Origin: Apoda limacodes
Taxonomy: Eukaryota; Arthropoda; Insecta; Lepidoptera; Limacodidae
NCBI GenBank assembly: GCA_946406115.1
Contig: OX291547.1
Span: 16,745,001 to 16,809,000 of the forward strand
Length of the DNA stretch: 64,000 nucleotides
Direction: 5' to 3'
Positions 32,916 through 43,923 of the stretch are shown here, in pieces; the stretch's first letter is position 1, and the number at the start of each line of letters is the position of its first letter. The notes under the pieces were generated by a model. That model saw only the letters and a program-made list of their open reading frames with translations. It was not told where the DNA came from and made no database searches. The position numbers were made by a program, and so were the translations under genes.

Positions 32916-34319
32916 ATGGAAGATAATAAAGCATCTCAGTCTACGGATACACAAAAAGAAAAAGAAGAAAAGCATTCAAAGAAAAAAAACAAAAATAAGA
33001 AAAAGCGCAATAGTGGCGATGGAGATCATGGTGTTTCGGCTGTACCCGACCCATTAAATTCAAGTGAAATGCAACAAAATATATCGTTAAAAGATTTAAA
33101 AATGGCAATGGAAGTGCTAAACTTGCAACAAAAACCTGCGAAAACTACAGAGGAAGCACTTCATAAGTCTTATCAATTTTGGTCAACTCAACCTGTACCG
33201 AAGATGGACGAAAAGATTATGTCTAATGAACCTATTGAAGCTCCAAAATCTCCTGAAGAGATAAGGGGGGAGCCGTTTACTTTGCCTGATGGTTTTCGTT
33301 GGGATACTTTAAATCTTAATGAACCATTGGTATTAAAGGAGCTTTATACTTTGCTGAATGAAAATTATGTTGAAGATGATGATTGTATGTTTCGGTTTGA
33401 CTATCAAACAGATTTTCTTAAATGGGCCTTGCAACCTCCTGGTTGGAGAATGGATTGGCATTGTGGTGTTCGTGTCTCAAAATCTGATCGATTAGTTGGT
33501 TTTATTTCTGCAATACCAGCACAATTGAGAATCTATGATCATGTGCAGACAGTTGTAGAGATTAATTTTTTATGTGTTCATAAAAAGTTACGTGCCAAGA
33601 GAGTTGCACCAGTATTAATAAGAGAAATCACACGTAGAGTCAATCTTACTGGGATATTTCAGGGCGTCTACACTGCTGGTGTAGTTCTACCAAAGCCAAT
33701 AGCTACCTGTCGGTACTGGCATAGATCTTTGAATCCAAAGAAATTAATTGATATAAAATTCAGTCACTTATCAAGGAACATGACAATGCAAAGAACACTC
33801 AAATTGTTTAAGCTTCCTGACCAACCAAAAACTAATGGTTTTCGTAAAATGGAAGCTAAAGACTATGAAAAAGCTCTTAAATTACTGAACAATTATCTTA
33901 ATAAATTTGACCTGGCTCCAATCTTTTCTGAAGAAGATTTCAAGCACTGGTTTACCACACAAAATGGTATAATTGATAGCTTTGTTGTTGAAGCTGCTGA
34001 TGGTACCATCACAGATTTTGTTAGTTATTATACTCTGCCATCTACAGTTGTTTATCACCCTGTTCACAAAACATTGAAAGCAGCATATTCATACTATAAT
34101 GTATCAACTAAAACACCTTGGGTAGACTTGATGCTTGATGCACTGATAACTGCAAGAAATTCAGGATTTGATGTTTTCAATGCATTAGATCTGATGGAAA
34201 ACAAAGAATTTTTGGAGCCTCTTAAATTTGGCATTGGTGATGGTAATTTACAGTACTATCTTTACAACTGGAGATGCCCAAGTATGGCACCAACTAAAAT
34301 TGGCTTGGTTTTACAATGA
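32916..34319 (+). CDS. Nmt: Glycylpeptide N-tetradecanoyltransferase (N-myristoyltransferase)
   Basis: Transfers myristate from myristoyl-CoA to the N-terminal glycine of proteins in the cytosol and on ribosomes. The 467-aa ORF has normal family length. Residues 17-31 are a Lys-rich stretch ([11 protein letters not shown]) like the ribosome-binding tail of animal NMTs. The conserved EINFLCVHK lies at 215-223, followed by [21 protein letters not shown] lies at 437-443. The chain ends LVLQ, and the C-terminal carboxylate is part of the active site in known NMTs. The start AAAAATGG is a good context. The whole gene is one exon, while many animal orthologues have introns, so it may be a retrocopy that stayed intact or a naturally intronless gene. 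No poly-A tract or target duplication was seen around it. Confidence 0.96.
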   Translation: MEDNKASQSTDTQKEKEEKHSKKKNKNKKKRNSGDGDHGVSAVPDPLNSSEMQQNISLKDLKMAMEVLNLQQKPAKTTEEALHKSYQFWSTQPVPKMDEKIMSNEPIEAPKSPEEIRGEPFTLPDGFRWDTLNLNEPLVLKELYTLLNENYVEDDDCMFRFDYQTDFLKWALQPPGWRMDWHCGVRVSKSDRLVGFISAIPAQLRIYDHVQTVVEINFLCVHKKLRAKRVAPVLIREITRRVNLTGIFQGVYTAGVVLPKPIATCRYWHRSLNPKKLIDIKFSHLSRNMTMQRTLKLFKLPDQPKTNGFRKMEAKDYEKALKLLNNYLNKFDLAPIFSEEDFKHWFTTQNGIIDSFVVEAADGTITDFVSYYTLPSTVVYHPVHKTLKAAYSYYNVSTKTPWVDLMLDALITARNSGFDVFNALDLMENKEFLEPLKFGIGDGNLQYYLYNWRCPSMAPTKIGLVLQ

Positions 34320-34402
34320 GTAATGATTTTGTTAGCCTTGTTTCCTCTTTGTTGGTTATGACATTTAAGATTGCATATTTATGGGAAATATAGGTATAGT
34401 TC

Positions 34403-34530
34403 ATTAAAGAGTTTTTTATTTTAACGAATCACTATGGCACAAAGAGTTTTATACTAATTTAACAATATTTTACATTTATTTTAATTCATTTTCTTTCCAA
34501 CTTCCACATATGCAAGTTTATTGCAATAAA
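34403..34530 (+). terminator. Possible NMT polyadenylation signals
   Basis: ATTAAA at 34403-34408 and AATAAA at 34525-34530 lie 84 and 206 bp after the NMT stop. Either could direct 3' processing. Confidence 0.4.
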
Positions 34531-34579
34531 TAACATTTTGTGTTTTTAGACTTCAAAAGAAAAATGGTTCCTGTATGTG

Positions 34580-36545
34580 ATCCTATCACATTGCTGTCTG
34601 TCTGTTTGTCAAGACCATTATTTTTCTCAGAAAGCTTTGGAAGTTAAATTAATATCAAATACTAGGGTTTACGGTCCCTTGAAGCTGCATTAAGCTTTTA
34701 AATAAATGCAATAAAAATTATGGCTATTTAACAATTGCAAATAAATCAAAATCTATAGGGTCATTTCAGTTAACCTGGTATCATAACATTTGGTAAGAAG
34801 CATGGTATTACAGTACAAGTAGAGGAAAAAATCAAAAAATATTTGTACTTAAATCACAAAAAATATATGGCTGTCAGCCTTTTAAGCCCCTTTTTCTCAG
34901 GGATGTGTAGCGAAATCCAGATAAATTTAACATCAAATACTTAATATACCATCCTTAAGAGCTGTAAAAAAGACAAGCTTCCAAATCAATGCAATTAAAA
35001 AAATATAGCTATTTGCATATTGAACCTGCAGGGTACTTACCATTGACTTGTAATCATGACACATGGCAAGGAGCTAGGTCTCAGCACAAGTTGCGAGAAA
35101 ATTTAAAAATTGACAATTTGTAGTTCAATTACACTAAAAATATATCTTTCTGTCTTTTAAGACAACTTTCTCAAGAATACCTCCACTATCAAGTTGAATT
35201 TAGGTGTAGATACTTAGATTTACGGTACTTGAGAGCTGTATAAAGGACAAGCTTCCAAGTCAACCCAATAAAATAATACGGTCATTTACATGTTTTTACA
35301 AATCAGAACTTTAAGGATTGACCTAAAATCACAAAGTTTGGCAACAAGCAAAGTCTCAGAGCACACTTTGTAGTAATAAAACATGTTTTTATTGATTACA
35401 AACTTACATTTGCAGTTTGAGAAATGACTGACGGATGTATAATCGTAAGATTTCTTCAACTACAAAGTTAGGTTTGTCCTATAATTCGATTTTGGGGGAC
35501 TAGAAAAAACCGACCAAAAGTCTTTAAGACCTGATCCTGACGTATATTAAGTTATTACCTTTTTAGAAAATCGTAATTGTAATCATAGCAAAATTTGTCT
35601 TAAATTTTTCGTGGAAACAAAAACATTGTCGCGCTTTTAATTTTTTTTATATGCCCTGGTAATGCCGACTTAACAGTTAAGTTAGCATTACCACCCCTGT
35701 AACTCCGTGAAAATTGTTTGAAATTGAAATCTAATTAATGGAGAAATTGTCGTGAATTAGTCATAAATTAGTCGTGAAGAATAAAAACTTATTTTCAACT
35801 TTTCAATTGTTTAAAGTCTATTAATGCGATGGCGACCGTACAGTTAGCATTACCACTCCTGTATCTCCGTGAATATTCTTTGGAATTGGAATCTAAGTAA
35901 TGGAGAAATTGTCGTGAATTAGTCGTGAAGAATACAAATTGATTTTTAAATTTTTAAAGTCAACTAATGCGAAGGCGACCGTAAAGTTAGCATTACCACC
36001 CCTGTATCTCCGTGAATATTATTTGGTTTAAACGATTGAAAATCATTTTATTCTTCACAACTAATTTGCGACTAATTCACGACAATTTCTTAATTTCTCA
36101 GATTCCAATTCCAAAGAATATTCACGGAGATACAGGGGTGGTTATTCCAACTTTGCGGTCGCCTTTGCATTAATTGATTTGAAAAATGAAAAAAATTGAA
36201 AATTGATTTATATTCTTAACGACTCATTTACGACTAATTCACGACAATTTCTCCATTAATTACATTTCAATTTCGAAAAATATTCACGGAGATGCAAGGG
36301 TGGTAATGCTAACTTAACTTTAAGTTGGCATTACCAGGGCATATAAAAAAAATTTAAAAGCGCGACAATTTTTTTGTTTCCACGACAATTGTGCGACAAA
36401 TTTCGCAATGATTGCAATAACGATTTTCTAAAATGGTAATGCTAACTTAACAGACGTCTGATCCTGATTGACCTAATGAACAAACCATTTTTATACAAGT
36501 TTTTACGGAACCCTCGGTGCGCTAGTTAAACTCGCACTTGTTTGG
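34580..36545 (+). repeat. Dispersed lepidopteran repeat with three tandem units, hosting a foldback element
   Basis: Three diverged units with a period of about 270 bp (near 34615, 34890 and 35160) each hold a TTTCTCA block, a TCAAATACT-like block, an AGAGCTGTA/GAAGCTGCAT block, an AAGCTTCCAA(A/G)TCAA block and a GGCTATTT/GGTCATTT block. The right end, ACGGAACCCTCGGTGCGC near 36514 and CTCGCACTTG near 36531, is the tail I know from a very common moth repeat. The element at 35540-36457 interrupts it. Confidence 0.6.
35540..36457. mobile_element. 918-bp foldback (palindromic) transposon with 9-bp duplication
   Basis: The flanks carry an exact 9-bp direct repeat, CTGATCCTG, at 35531-35539 and 36458-36466. 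The two ends are inverted copies (ACGTATATTAAG against ACGTCTGTTAAG, then TTTTAGAAAATCGT). The arms continue inward through TGCCCTGGTAATGCC, GTTAGCATTACCACC and TCACGACAATTT on the right, almost to the centre near 36015-36050. The left arm also has direct sub-repeats beginning GCATTACC at 35685, 35847 and 35990. A 9-bp duplication with very long inverted repeats fits Mutator-like or foldback elements. There is no ORF, so it depends on an enzyme made elsewhere. Confidence 0.85.
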
Positions 36546-36955
36546 TATTTTATTTTTTCATACTTTTTGTCAGATCTTCAAAAATGCATTTGAGGTTTTT
36601 TAAAAAACCAATGCAATGCATTTTGAAAGACCTATCTAACGACTTCCTCATTGCATCCTGCAGTTCAATGCATGGAGAGCTACCCTAAAAAAAAATCTCA
36701 ATTTCAGTACAAAAACTCTAAGGTGATTTTCAACAAAAAAATCTTACTGTAAAATTTCATCAAAATTGATGCAAAAACGGCGGATGTACGAACAATATAA
36801 CAAAATTGTAAGGGTTTCGTTTATGTTATTTGGCTACAAAACCCTTAAAATGAGATCATCAATTTCCAAATATATGAATTAAATAATTGTGTAATAAAAT
36901 ATTTACGGTGAATAGGAAAATACATGACAGTAGGACCTATGTTCTTCCGACATAG

Positions 36956-37185
36956 CTCGCAGACTCAACAAGATAAAGTGGTAGTGAGCTGATCAAGTAT
37001 GTCCGAGGACTAACAGCCGGTGGAGCAGATGTATCCTAGAGTGGAAACCGCATACTGGACAGTAAAGCGTGGGACGCCCTCCGGCACGGGACCGACAACT
37101 CAAATTAAAACGCTGGTGGAGGCTGGCTGTGGAAGTGCGGAAGGAAAAGGACCGGGAAAACAGCGTGGCATAGAGAAGGCTTTTC
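36956..37185 (+). mobile_element. RTE-type LINE 3' end fragment
   Basis: GCAGACTCAACAAGATAAAG, GGTGGAGCAGATGTATCC, AGCGTGGGACGCCCTCCGG and GCTGGTGGAGGCTGGCTGTG follow in the order seen in the C-terminal end of endonuclease-reverse transcriptase (RTE-like) elements widespread in Lepidoptera. The reading frame is broken and the upstream element is missing. The segments 36546-36955 and 37186-37299 show no other feature. Confidence 0.6.
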
Positions 37186-37299
37186 TCCCGGTTTTCCCCT
37201 ACTATTAATAACTATTTAATCAGTCGAATCTCAAGTTTTTTGACGCACTTATGGTTCTGTACATATAAAATATAAATATAAATCTTGATATAAATAAAT

Positions 37300-37562
37300 A
37301 ATAAATATTTTTGGACATTACTTATCTGGTCCCAAACGAAGCAAAGCTTGTACATACTATGTATACCAGACAACTGATAGAAATATATATTTATACTTTT
37401 TTTTGTATATACATAGGTACATATACATAGAAAACACCCAGTCTTAAGGCAAACAAATGTTCATCACATAAATTTTGTTTTGTACGGGAATCGAACCCAC
37501 GCCCCTTGATTCAGCAGTTGGGTCATTCATTACCCACTGAGCCACGAACGAACCGTGGTTTT
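37300..37562 (-). repeat. tRNA-derived SINE
   Basis: On the minus strand a tRNA-like head has an A box TGGCTCAGTGGG at 37544-37533 and a B box GGTTCGATTCC at 37497-37487. A body follows with AACATTTGTTTGCCTTAAG and, near the end, TTCGTTTGGGACCAG. This body is common in moth SINEs. The A and B boxes are internal RNA polymerase III promoter elements. A real tRNA is unlikely because the acceptor arms do not pair well and the tail is repeat-like. Confidence 0.7.
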
Positions 37563-37594
37563 AAGTTAGATAGAGACCTACAATAGCCAGTCCA

Positions 37595-37775
37595 AACGCT
37601 ATTTTTAGGGTTCCGTAGCCAAATGGCAAAAACGGAACCCGTATGATTCTGTTATGTCGATCACTCCGTCCGTAAGTGACAGCTTTAATTAAGACGCGCC
37701 GTCTTGGCATCTACTTTGATAAAATTTTACGGGAAGGTGTCTTATGTGAACCGCCATATAACTTTCTAATTAAGT
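37595..37775 (+). repeat. Dispersed repeat with GGGTTCCGTAGCC start
   Basis: AGGGTTCCGTAGCCAAATGG and AAAAACGGAACCCGTATGAT form the usual terminal hairpin of a moth repeat, followed by CCGTCCGTAAGTGACAG. The inner part TTGATAAAATTTTACGGGAA and GTGAACCGCCATATAA is shared with 55437-55505, so the two are copies of the same family. A related, shorter hairpin lies at 62457-62500. Confidence 0.6.
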
Positions 37776-38270
37776 TAAAAAAATATATATTAAGAGTAGC
37801 CAGCGGCGGCCTTAAGGGGTGGCGAACAGGGCAATCGATTTTTTTTTTATTTAAAACTTGTGATTTTGATCCTTAATTATTTATTCAGGTTATTATACAG
37901 CGGTAAATAAAGTTAGTTAACTAATTCATTCATTCAAAACATAATTGAAAAATTTATTATGTAGTACTTAAATATCGCGCCTCGAAACACTTGAAGATTG
38001 GTTTTTTAATCGCATAGCACTCGGGTCAGCTCGGGAGTCGGGACATCGAGTAATCTTTGGTTCTGCTATTCTATCGCTCGGGGAATCCCCGTGTTTCATT
38101 TCGTTCGTCAACTCTTGTCACTTTGAACAATTTGAGTCAAGTAGTTCAAAAAGGAAACGAGCTATCAAAAAAAAGCAGGTAGAAAAAATCTAAGAGGATC
38201 TTTATATAAATATTTATATAAAACGATAATCTAGAAACCTCTACAAAACATTTATTGACTGTAATTAAGT

Positions 38271-38511
38271 GACTCTAATCCTGATTCAGCTGAAAACATT
38301 TCTTCCACATCGTCATGGGTGCCGCCGCCGTCATCTCGTAAAAACAGCGAGGATGATGATGAATTAACTACATCATTGGCTCTTAGGTCACCGGTGCCGC
38401 CGTCAACGCTAATAGCGTTACGCTATCCAGTCAAGAACGCGAATCTGAGCCCGAGTCTATGTCTACATCCATGACTGCTGGGATGGAAAATCTGAATCCT
38501 CAAAAATAACC
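38271..38511 (+). other. Possible old coding fragment, Ser/Glu-rich, unassigned
   Basis: Two overlapping frames read as a hydrophilic Ser- and acid-rich stretch: NPDSAENISSTSSWVPPPSS and KNSEDDDELTT in one, then QERESEPESMSTSMTAGMEN in the next. Codon use looks protein-like and a single frameshift near 38430 would join them. I do not recognise a family. It could be part of a LINE ORF1 or a transposase N-terminus. Confidence 0.25.
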
Positions 38512-41068
38512 CGCTGCCTTATTAACAATGAGTTAGCAAGAAATTGTTAACGCGTGGTGCCTGCGCAAGCAGTTCGCGGTATTGCTCTAGACATCGAATT
38601 ATGTATGGAAATTGCGTACTGGCGGCTACGAAAACGCTCAGCGATCAGCTTTGTTCCAAAATTGACAATATTTTGTTGAAGTATCGCACTATCTCTTTCT
38701 GTCGTACACAAAATCGTATTTCCCATCTCTACTGTTACGTTACATATCTCTACATCATATTAAATGTTTGAACACAGGTTGAAAGTGCATTTTCAAAGTA
38801 CAGAACTAACACCATCTATTATGCAGTAGCGCTATTAACTAAAAATGTTGTCAGTGTTCCTTCTTTCTGATTTTGCCCTTTAATGTTGGAATTTGTAAAC
38901 TGTTATGATCGTTTTACACATAGTTTTTTATTAATAAAACTAAAAGAACTTCATATTTTGAGAAACTTGATATGTAATGTCCATTTTTAAATGACTGTCC
39001 TAAACAAACAATATTACATATTAATATTGTAGATAGTTTTTAGAAACAATAAATTTTATATATTTTACATTTTGGGATATAATGAATTTTTTGATTGGTA
39101 ATTGGTAACACTGTTTTGTTTACGTTGAAATTGAAATCTTTAAAGTAAGGTTATTTAGAAATTCAAAAAGTAATTTCCTGAGACTGTGCCGTATAATAAA
39201 AAAGGTACATTGATTCGTCGTCTTGTATTACTTTTCTTTACCTAGTACCTTCAAAGTAAACAATTACGAAATCCAGGAGGAAGGTTGGTGTTATAGTGGA
39301 TGTAGAAGGTGTTATTCTATCAATCTAAAAATGTAATCTTTGTGGTATCTTCCAAAAAACCACGTCGTACCTGAGGGCATAGGTACTCTGGAAAACAGTT
39401 TAGATTCCAATCGAAGGTATGTAAACAAATCTTAGTTATTGTCACGCTTTAAAGCCAATACCTACCCTAGATCCCTACATACGCTGCAAATACAAGTGAT
39501 AAATAGGTAATCTCATGATTTTGTGGCATTAAAATAAGCCTGCCTCTATACTGCTGTTTATCTAATGCCAGTTTTATACTGAAATTGTATTCCAAGCATT
39601 GAGAGCTACTCATCTGTAGTACTCACATAACATGATTCTTCGTACAGGGATGACCTATTTAACATGATGCCAAAATATCTATCATAGTTTAAGTTTGATT
39701 AAACCTAATATATGTATAGTTGCACTTATTTGATTGACAAGTCTTGAGAAAACAGCGCTAAATAATAGGTATTAAAATTGTATCTTTTAATTACTTGCCC
39801 ATACTTAAAAGATACTTCATTATGTAATTTATCCAGTAAAGAATAGTTTCTGTTGCTGAGTATAATGTGTAATGCATATTTTAGGTCTGTGTACAAATAA
39901 AGTCAGTACCAAGGAATTCTTTAAAAATCAATCCACCGATATCTTATTATTTTTTGTTGTTTCAATATTAAAGAGATAATGTTGATGTTTTATTTCAGGT
40001 TGCCTGTCACTATCACAACCAGTTAAGTAATGTTTTTTATATTGTTTCAGTAATCTTGGAAATGCAAGTTTAAGAATGTGAACCGAAGATGCACTATTAG
40101 TAAAAGTATTACAAAAGTCAAGTACTGAAAACATCAACAAAAGATCATTCCTGCTTTAAATAGATCAAATATTGTAGCGGGATACCACAGTAGAATTAGA
40201 TTAAGTATAAGAATTGAAATAATGTAATAAAATTTTTAATTAAAATTCTTCTCAATTTATTTTGTGCTATTATTTAACTAAAACCTATCACTTCATAACT
40301 GTTTATCATTAACAAAATGTCTTATGTATATTATTTCAGTGAACTGCTGAACCATTTGATGATTTCCTTAACATATCAGCCTTACAAACACTGCTAGACA
40401 TAGGCTTATCCCATGTATTTCTTAAACAAATCCGTCTGTACCACTTAAATTCATCTAGGACAAGCCTCTAGGTTGTTAGTCCACTTGGTCCTACCACATT
40501 GAGTTGGAATTGATGGTGGCATGAGAATGAATAAGTTTTCATTATTCTTAGGCCTACGGTCTCTAATCAAGAACCTTCTTTCTCCTTTGTTAATAAGTTC
40601 TACAAGCACTCTTATTACTCTGTAAAGGATCTCCAAGTGTTGCACTTTCTATTGCCTGCAGAGCAGTTTTGAGCTTATGAGGTGAATAGTCCTGAGCACT
40701 AGTCACGGTTTTATAAAATTTCGCACCTTTGACCTGTACACTTGGCGAAAGCTGCAGCTGGTTGACAAAAGTTTATCATGGTTGAAGATGATCTAGCAGC
40801 TAGAGTAAGGCTTGCTTTTAACTAAAGGCCAAAATCTATTGTAGAAGTAAGTGTTGACTGCCATCTTTGAAAATTGATTTCCTACACTTAAAATTTTAAC
40901 CTGAGCCCTTATAAGTTCTAGATGTGGTTACCCAACAAAAACTTGTGTATTCATTATATTATGTGTATGGTTTGTTTATACACTCTTTAAGTCATCATCA
41001 ACCAACAATTATGAACTTTTGTTTGTAAATAAGTTGTTGGTAAGTGATAGGTCAATAGTTTTATTACA
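38512..41068. other. Long AT-rich intergenic stretch, nothing recognised
   Basis: No ORF with a known domain, no tRNA or rRNA and no clear repeat boundary was seen. Sequence near 40440-40660 reads as an open frame on the minus strand (64 aa) with no recognisable family. Confidence 0.4.
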
Positions 41069-41169
41069 AGTGATGCCCTAGTTGTTGCAAGTGTCCATAG
41101 GCTGCGGTGACCGTTTACCATCAGGCAGACCCCAAGCTTGTTTGCCGACTTAGTGGTATAAAAAAAAAT
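41069..41169 (+). mobile_element. LINE A 3' tail, strongly 5'-truncated copy
   Basis: AGTGATGCCCTAGTTGTTGC, GTCCATAGGCTGCGGTGACC, GTTTACCATCAGGCAGACC and TTAGTGGTATAAAAAAAAA reproduce the last 100 bp of LINE A with its poly-A tail, in plus orientation. Such dead-on-arrival copies are typical of LINE retrotransposition. Confidence 0.88.
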
Positions 41170-43923
41170 GCTGGTTTGTTTTTATAGTTTAATGTATTAT
41201 GGTAACAATTATATTTCATTCCATGTGTGCTTGTTCAGTGTAGTCAGTAAAATATATTTCATTTATTCCTTAGTAACATTTATTTATTAATATATAGGTA
41301 CTACTGCTGACTACACTTTGTCCTTTCTTATTCGCAGAAAAGTTGCAGTATTCACAAATTCAGGTGTTGATTCCATTTTGTTATCATGACAGCATAGGTT
41401 TATCAACCTTGTAACATATCTTCATCATATTATCTGCAAAATAATTTAGAAAATTAGCTATAGAGGATATGGTATTAAGGTAAACGGTAAGTTATAAAAA
41501 GTAGGTCCTAAAGCTGAGCAGCATATTCTAGGGTTTGAATAGAGTAATGGAAGAAATCCTACTAATGCTTTATACAGTATGTTTAAGTTTGTGACAATGA
41601 TGAAATGAAATTTGGCACACACAGATTATTATTAGAATTGACCAACAAATATTTTATAATGATTATTCTGTTGAGTAATAATCAGCTGATAAGTTTGTTC
41701 CAAAACTACTTTTTAATTGCAATATGGTGTTTAAGAACACCTGTAGGCTATGCTGTAGGACAGTATTTGCCCTCTGCCTTATAGAAATATACAAATTGGT
41801 AGATTTCTTCTAATTCACTTTGATTTAATTGTGTTGCCCTAATGATTAAATACTATTGTTGTGAGCGTTGGGTAGGTACACTTGTAGAAAACTGACCTAA
41901 CATAAAAGAAAGGGTAGTTAGGTATGTGAATTCAAACATATACCACATCAATTGTTTGGTATATTTTAGGTTATAGGTTTTAACTGTAAGTTTTTCTACT
42001 TCATTTATGGTGTAATGAATAGGTAAGTCCCAGTATCTTGCCGTTAAATACATACAATTTTCTTCGATTTTAGTAATCTTATGTTGTCAACTTTCTAGAT
42101 TCCTTTATTAGTAGGTAACAGTATTTTATAGGCAATTTTGGGTTTTAAATCAGCACATACAGTTTCTCTGGTATTCTTTTCACTATTTTTAGCGAGTTAA
42201 AATTCACAAACACACACAAAATTAACCAAAACACTAGTTTAAACAGAAAATTGTATTAGTTACAACGAAGCGTATTCTGACCTCGCACACTGGTTTCTGT
42301 TTTGTTACTTAACTTTAATTCATTTTTTGCGGATATCTGCTTTAACAATCAATGTTTTGAAAATGTCTAAAGTATTTTATTTAATAAATATAAGCTTTGC
42401 AATCAGAAAGCGATCAGTTTGCAACCATTAAAAAGGTAAACGCAAACTTGACAGTTCATATGGCTTGCTAACCGCTCGCTAATCGTGATTGTTGTCATTC
42501 ATAATTCCGATATTGAAGTTTTCTATGACGCGTAGCGATTGAAAATGCATTTTTAACTCCTAAATCGCCTGATAGAGGCGCTAGCGTCGACTTATCGCTA
42601 CTTGCATCGCGGACGCTGCTTCATAATTCGAAATTGGTGTTTGACAGCCATTATTGCGAAATATGAGGCTCTTGCACTGCTCACGCAAGATTGGTGATAA
42701 CCCCGCGGGTTTGTGGCTCATAACAATTACTGATGTAGACCGAACTGAGATGAGAGTAAATGATAATGGACGGCGATTCAGCGAATATCATTATAATAAG
42801 ATATTCGTTCGTTCGTTTTAGCATTCACAAATTGGCTCGGTAATTATTGAGAAAATGGTTTTCAATCGTCCCTTGTAACAGCGAGAGAAATAGCCGAGTA
42901 AAATGATATTGAGAGACAATTCAAAGAAGTCAGAAGACGACATAAAAAAAAGAAGTCCGCGACTTAGGTCATAGACCATTAGTAGTAGAAAGCTGTTCGT
43001 CATTTGGGATTGGTAAGGTTTATACATAAAAATTGGGCCGACAAAGTGGTAAAATAAACTTAAAGAAAAAAAATTTTACGATACCTCCCGTATACGTAAA
43101 GTATATATTTTTATTTAGTAAGTAGGTAAATATTTTTTTCACGTCTACCCCATAGTTGGATATCTCGTTTAATAATATTCAAGGTGTGTGAAAACCATAT
43201 TTCAACTAAGCGATGTGTTTGCGAAATATTAAGCTTTACAGTACCAAATTTTTGTTAGAGCCAGTGCCCCAACTGCCAGCTGTTCTTGGGTGTGTGAAAA
43301 AAACCATGAAAGTTACATATATAACGAACATAAAAGGAAAACTAACATAACTAAGTAAACTTTACAACTAATTCTAATTGCTCTATCATAAAAACAGTAG
43401 GTATTACTAGTAGTACGTACAGTACTGTCACAAGCTTCATTCTTGCAGTGATTAGTGTGTTAGCTCTTATTATTACTATTATTTGTTGTGATACTTATAA
43501 CAACAGGGTACTTGCATGACCACATCGTTACCGATAGACGAATACGACTGGGCGAGGAGGTAGGGCATGACCATGCTAAATTTATGCTAACCACATATAT
43601 ACCTACTAACTATGGCAAAAACTGGCTACTAACTGGCTTGAAGATGTGCACTGAAGTGGCGTATTGCCACCATAGAGTTAAAATAAGCCAACATCGTAAA
43701 AAAATGTCATCGCGTCTGTCGTATTTGGCCAATTTTTTGTCAACAGAGAAGTAGGTTCTATTTATAAATGAGTAATAAATAATAACTGGCCACTGTTATA
43801 TGAATATTATACCTGACAAAGTTGACTTATGTAATCAAATAAAACAATCTGTGTGTCTTTTTATGAATTCAAAATTATGCATTTCATATAGTACAAAAGA
43901 AACAAAAATACAATAAATAAATA
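41170..43923. other. Upstream region of PARP16, nothing recognised
   Basis: AT-rich DNA with a few GC-richer patches (42520-42730). Short ORFs show no domains. The PARP16 promoter presumably lies in the last kilobase, but I cannot point to a start site. Confidence 0.4.

Noticed and set aside
37487..37544. A possible tRNA gene
   Set aside because: A and B boxes are present, but the acceptor arms do not pair and a SINE-type body follows, so it is listed as a SINE.
43488..43754. An 88-aa open frame upstream of PARP16
   Set aside because: No domain, signal peptide or conserved pattern, and the composition matches the surrounding non-coding DNA.
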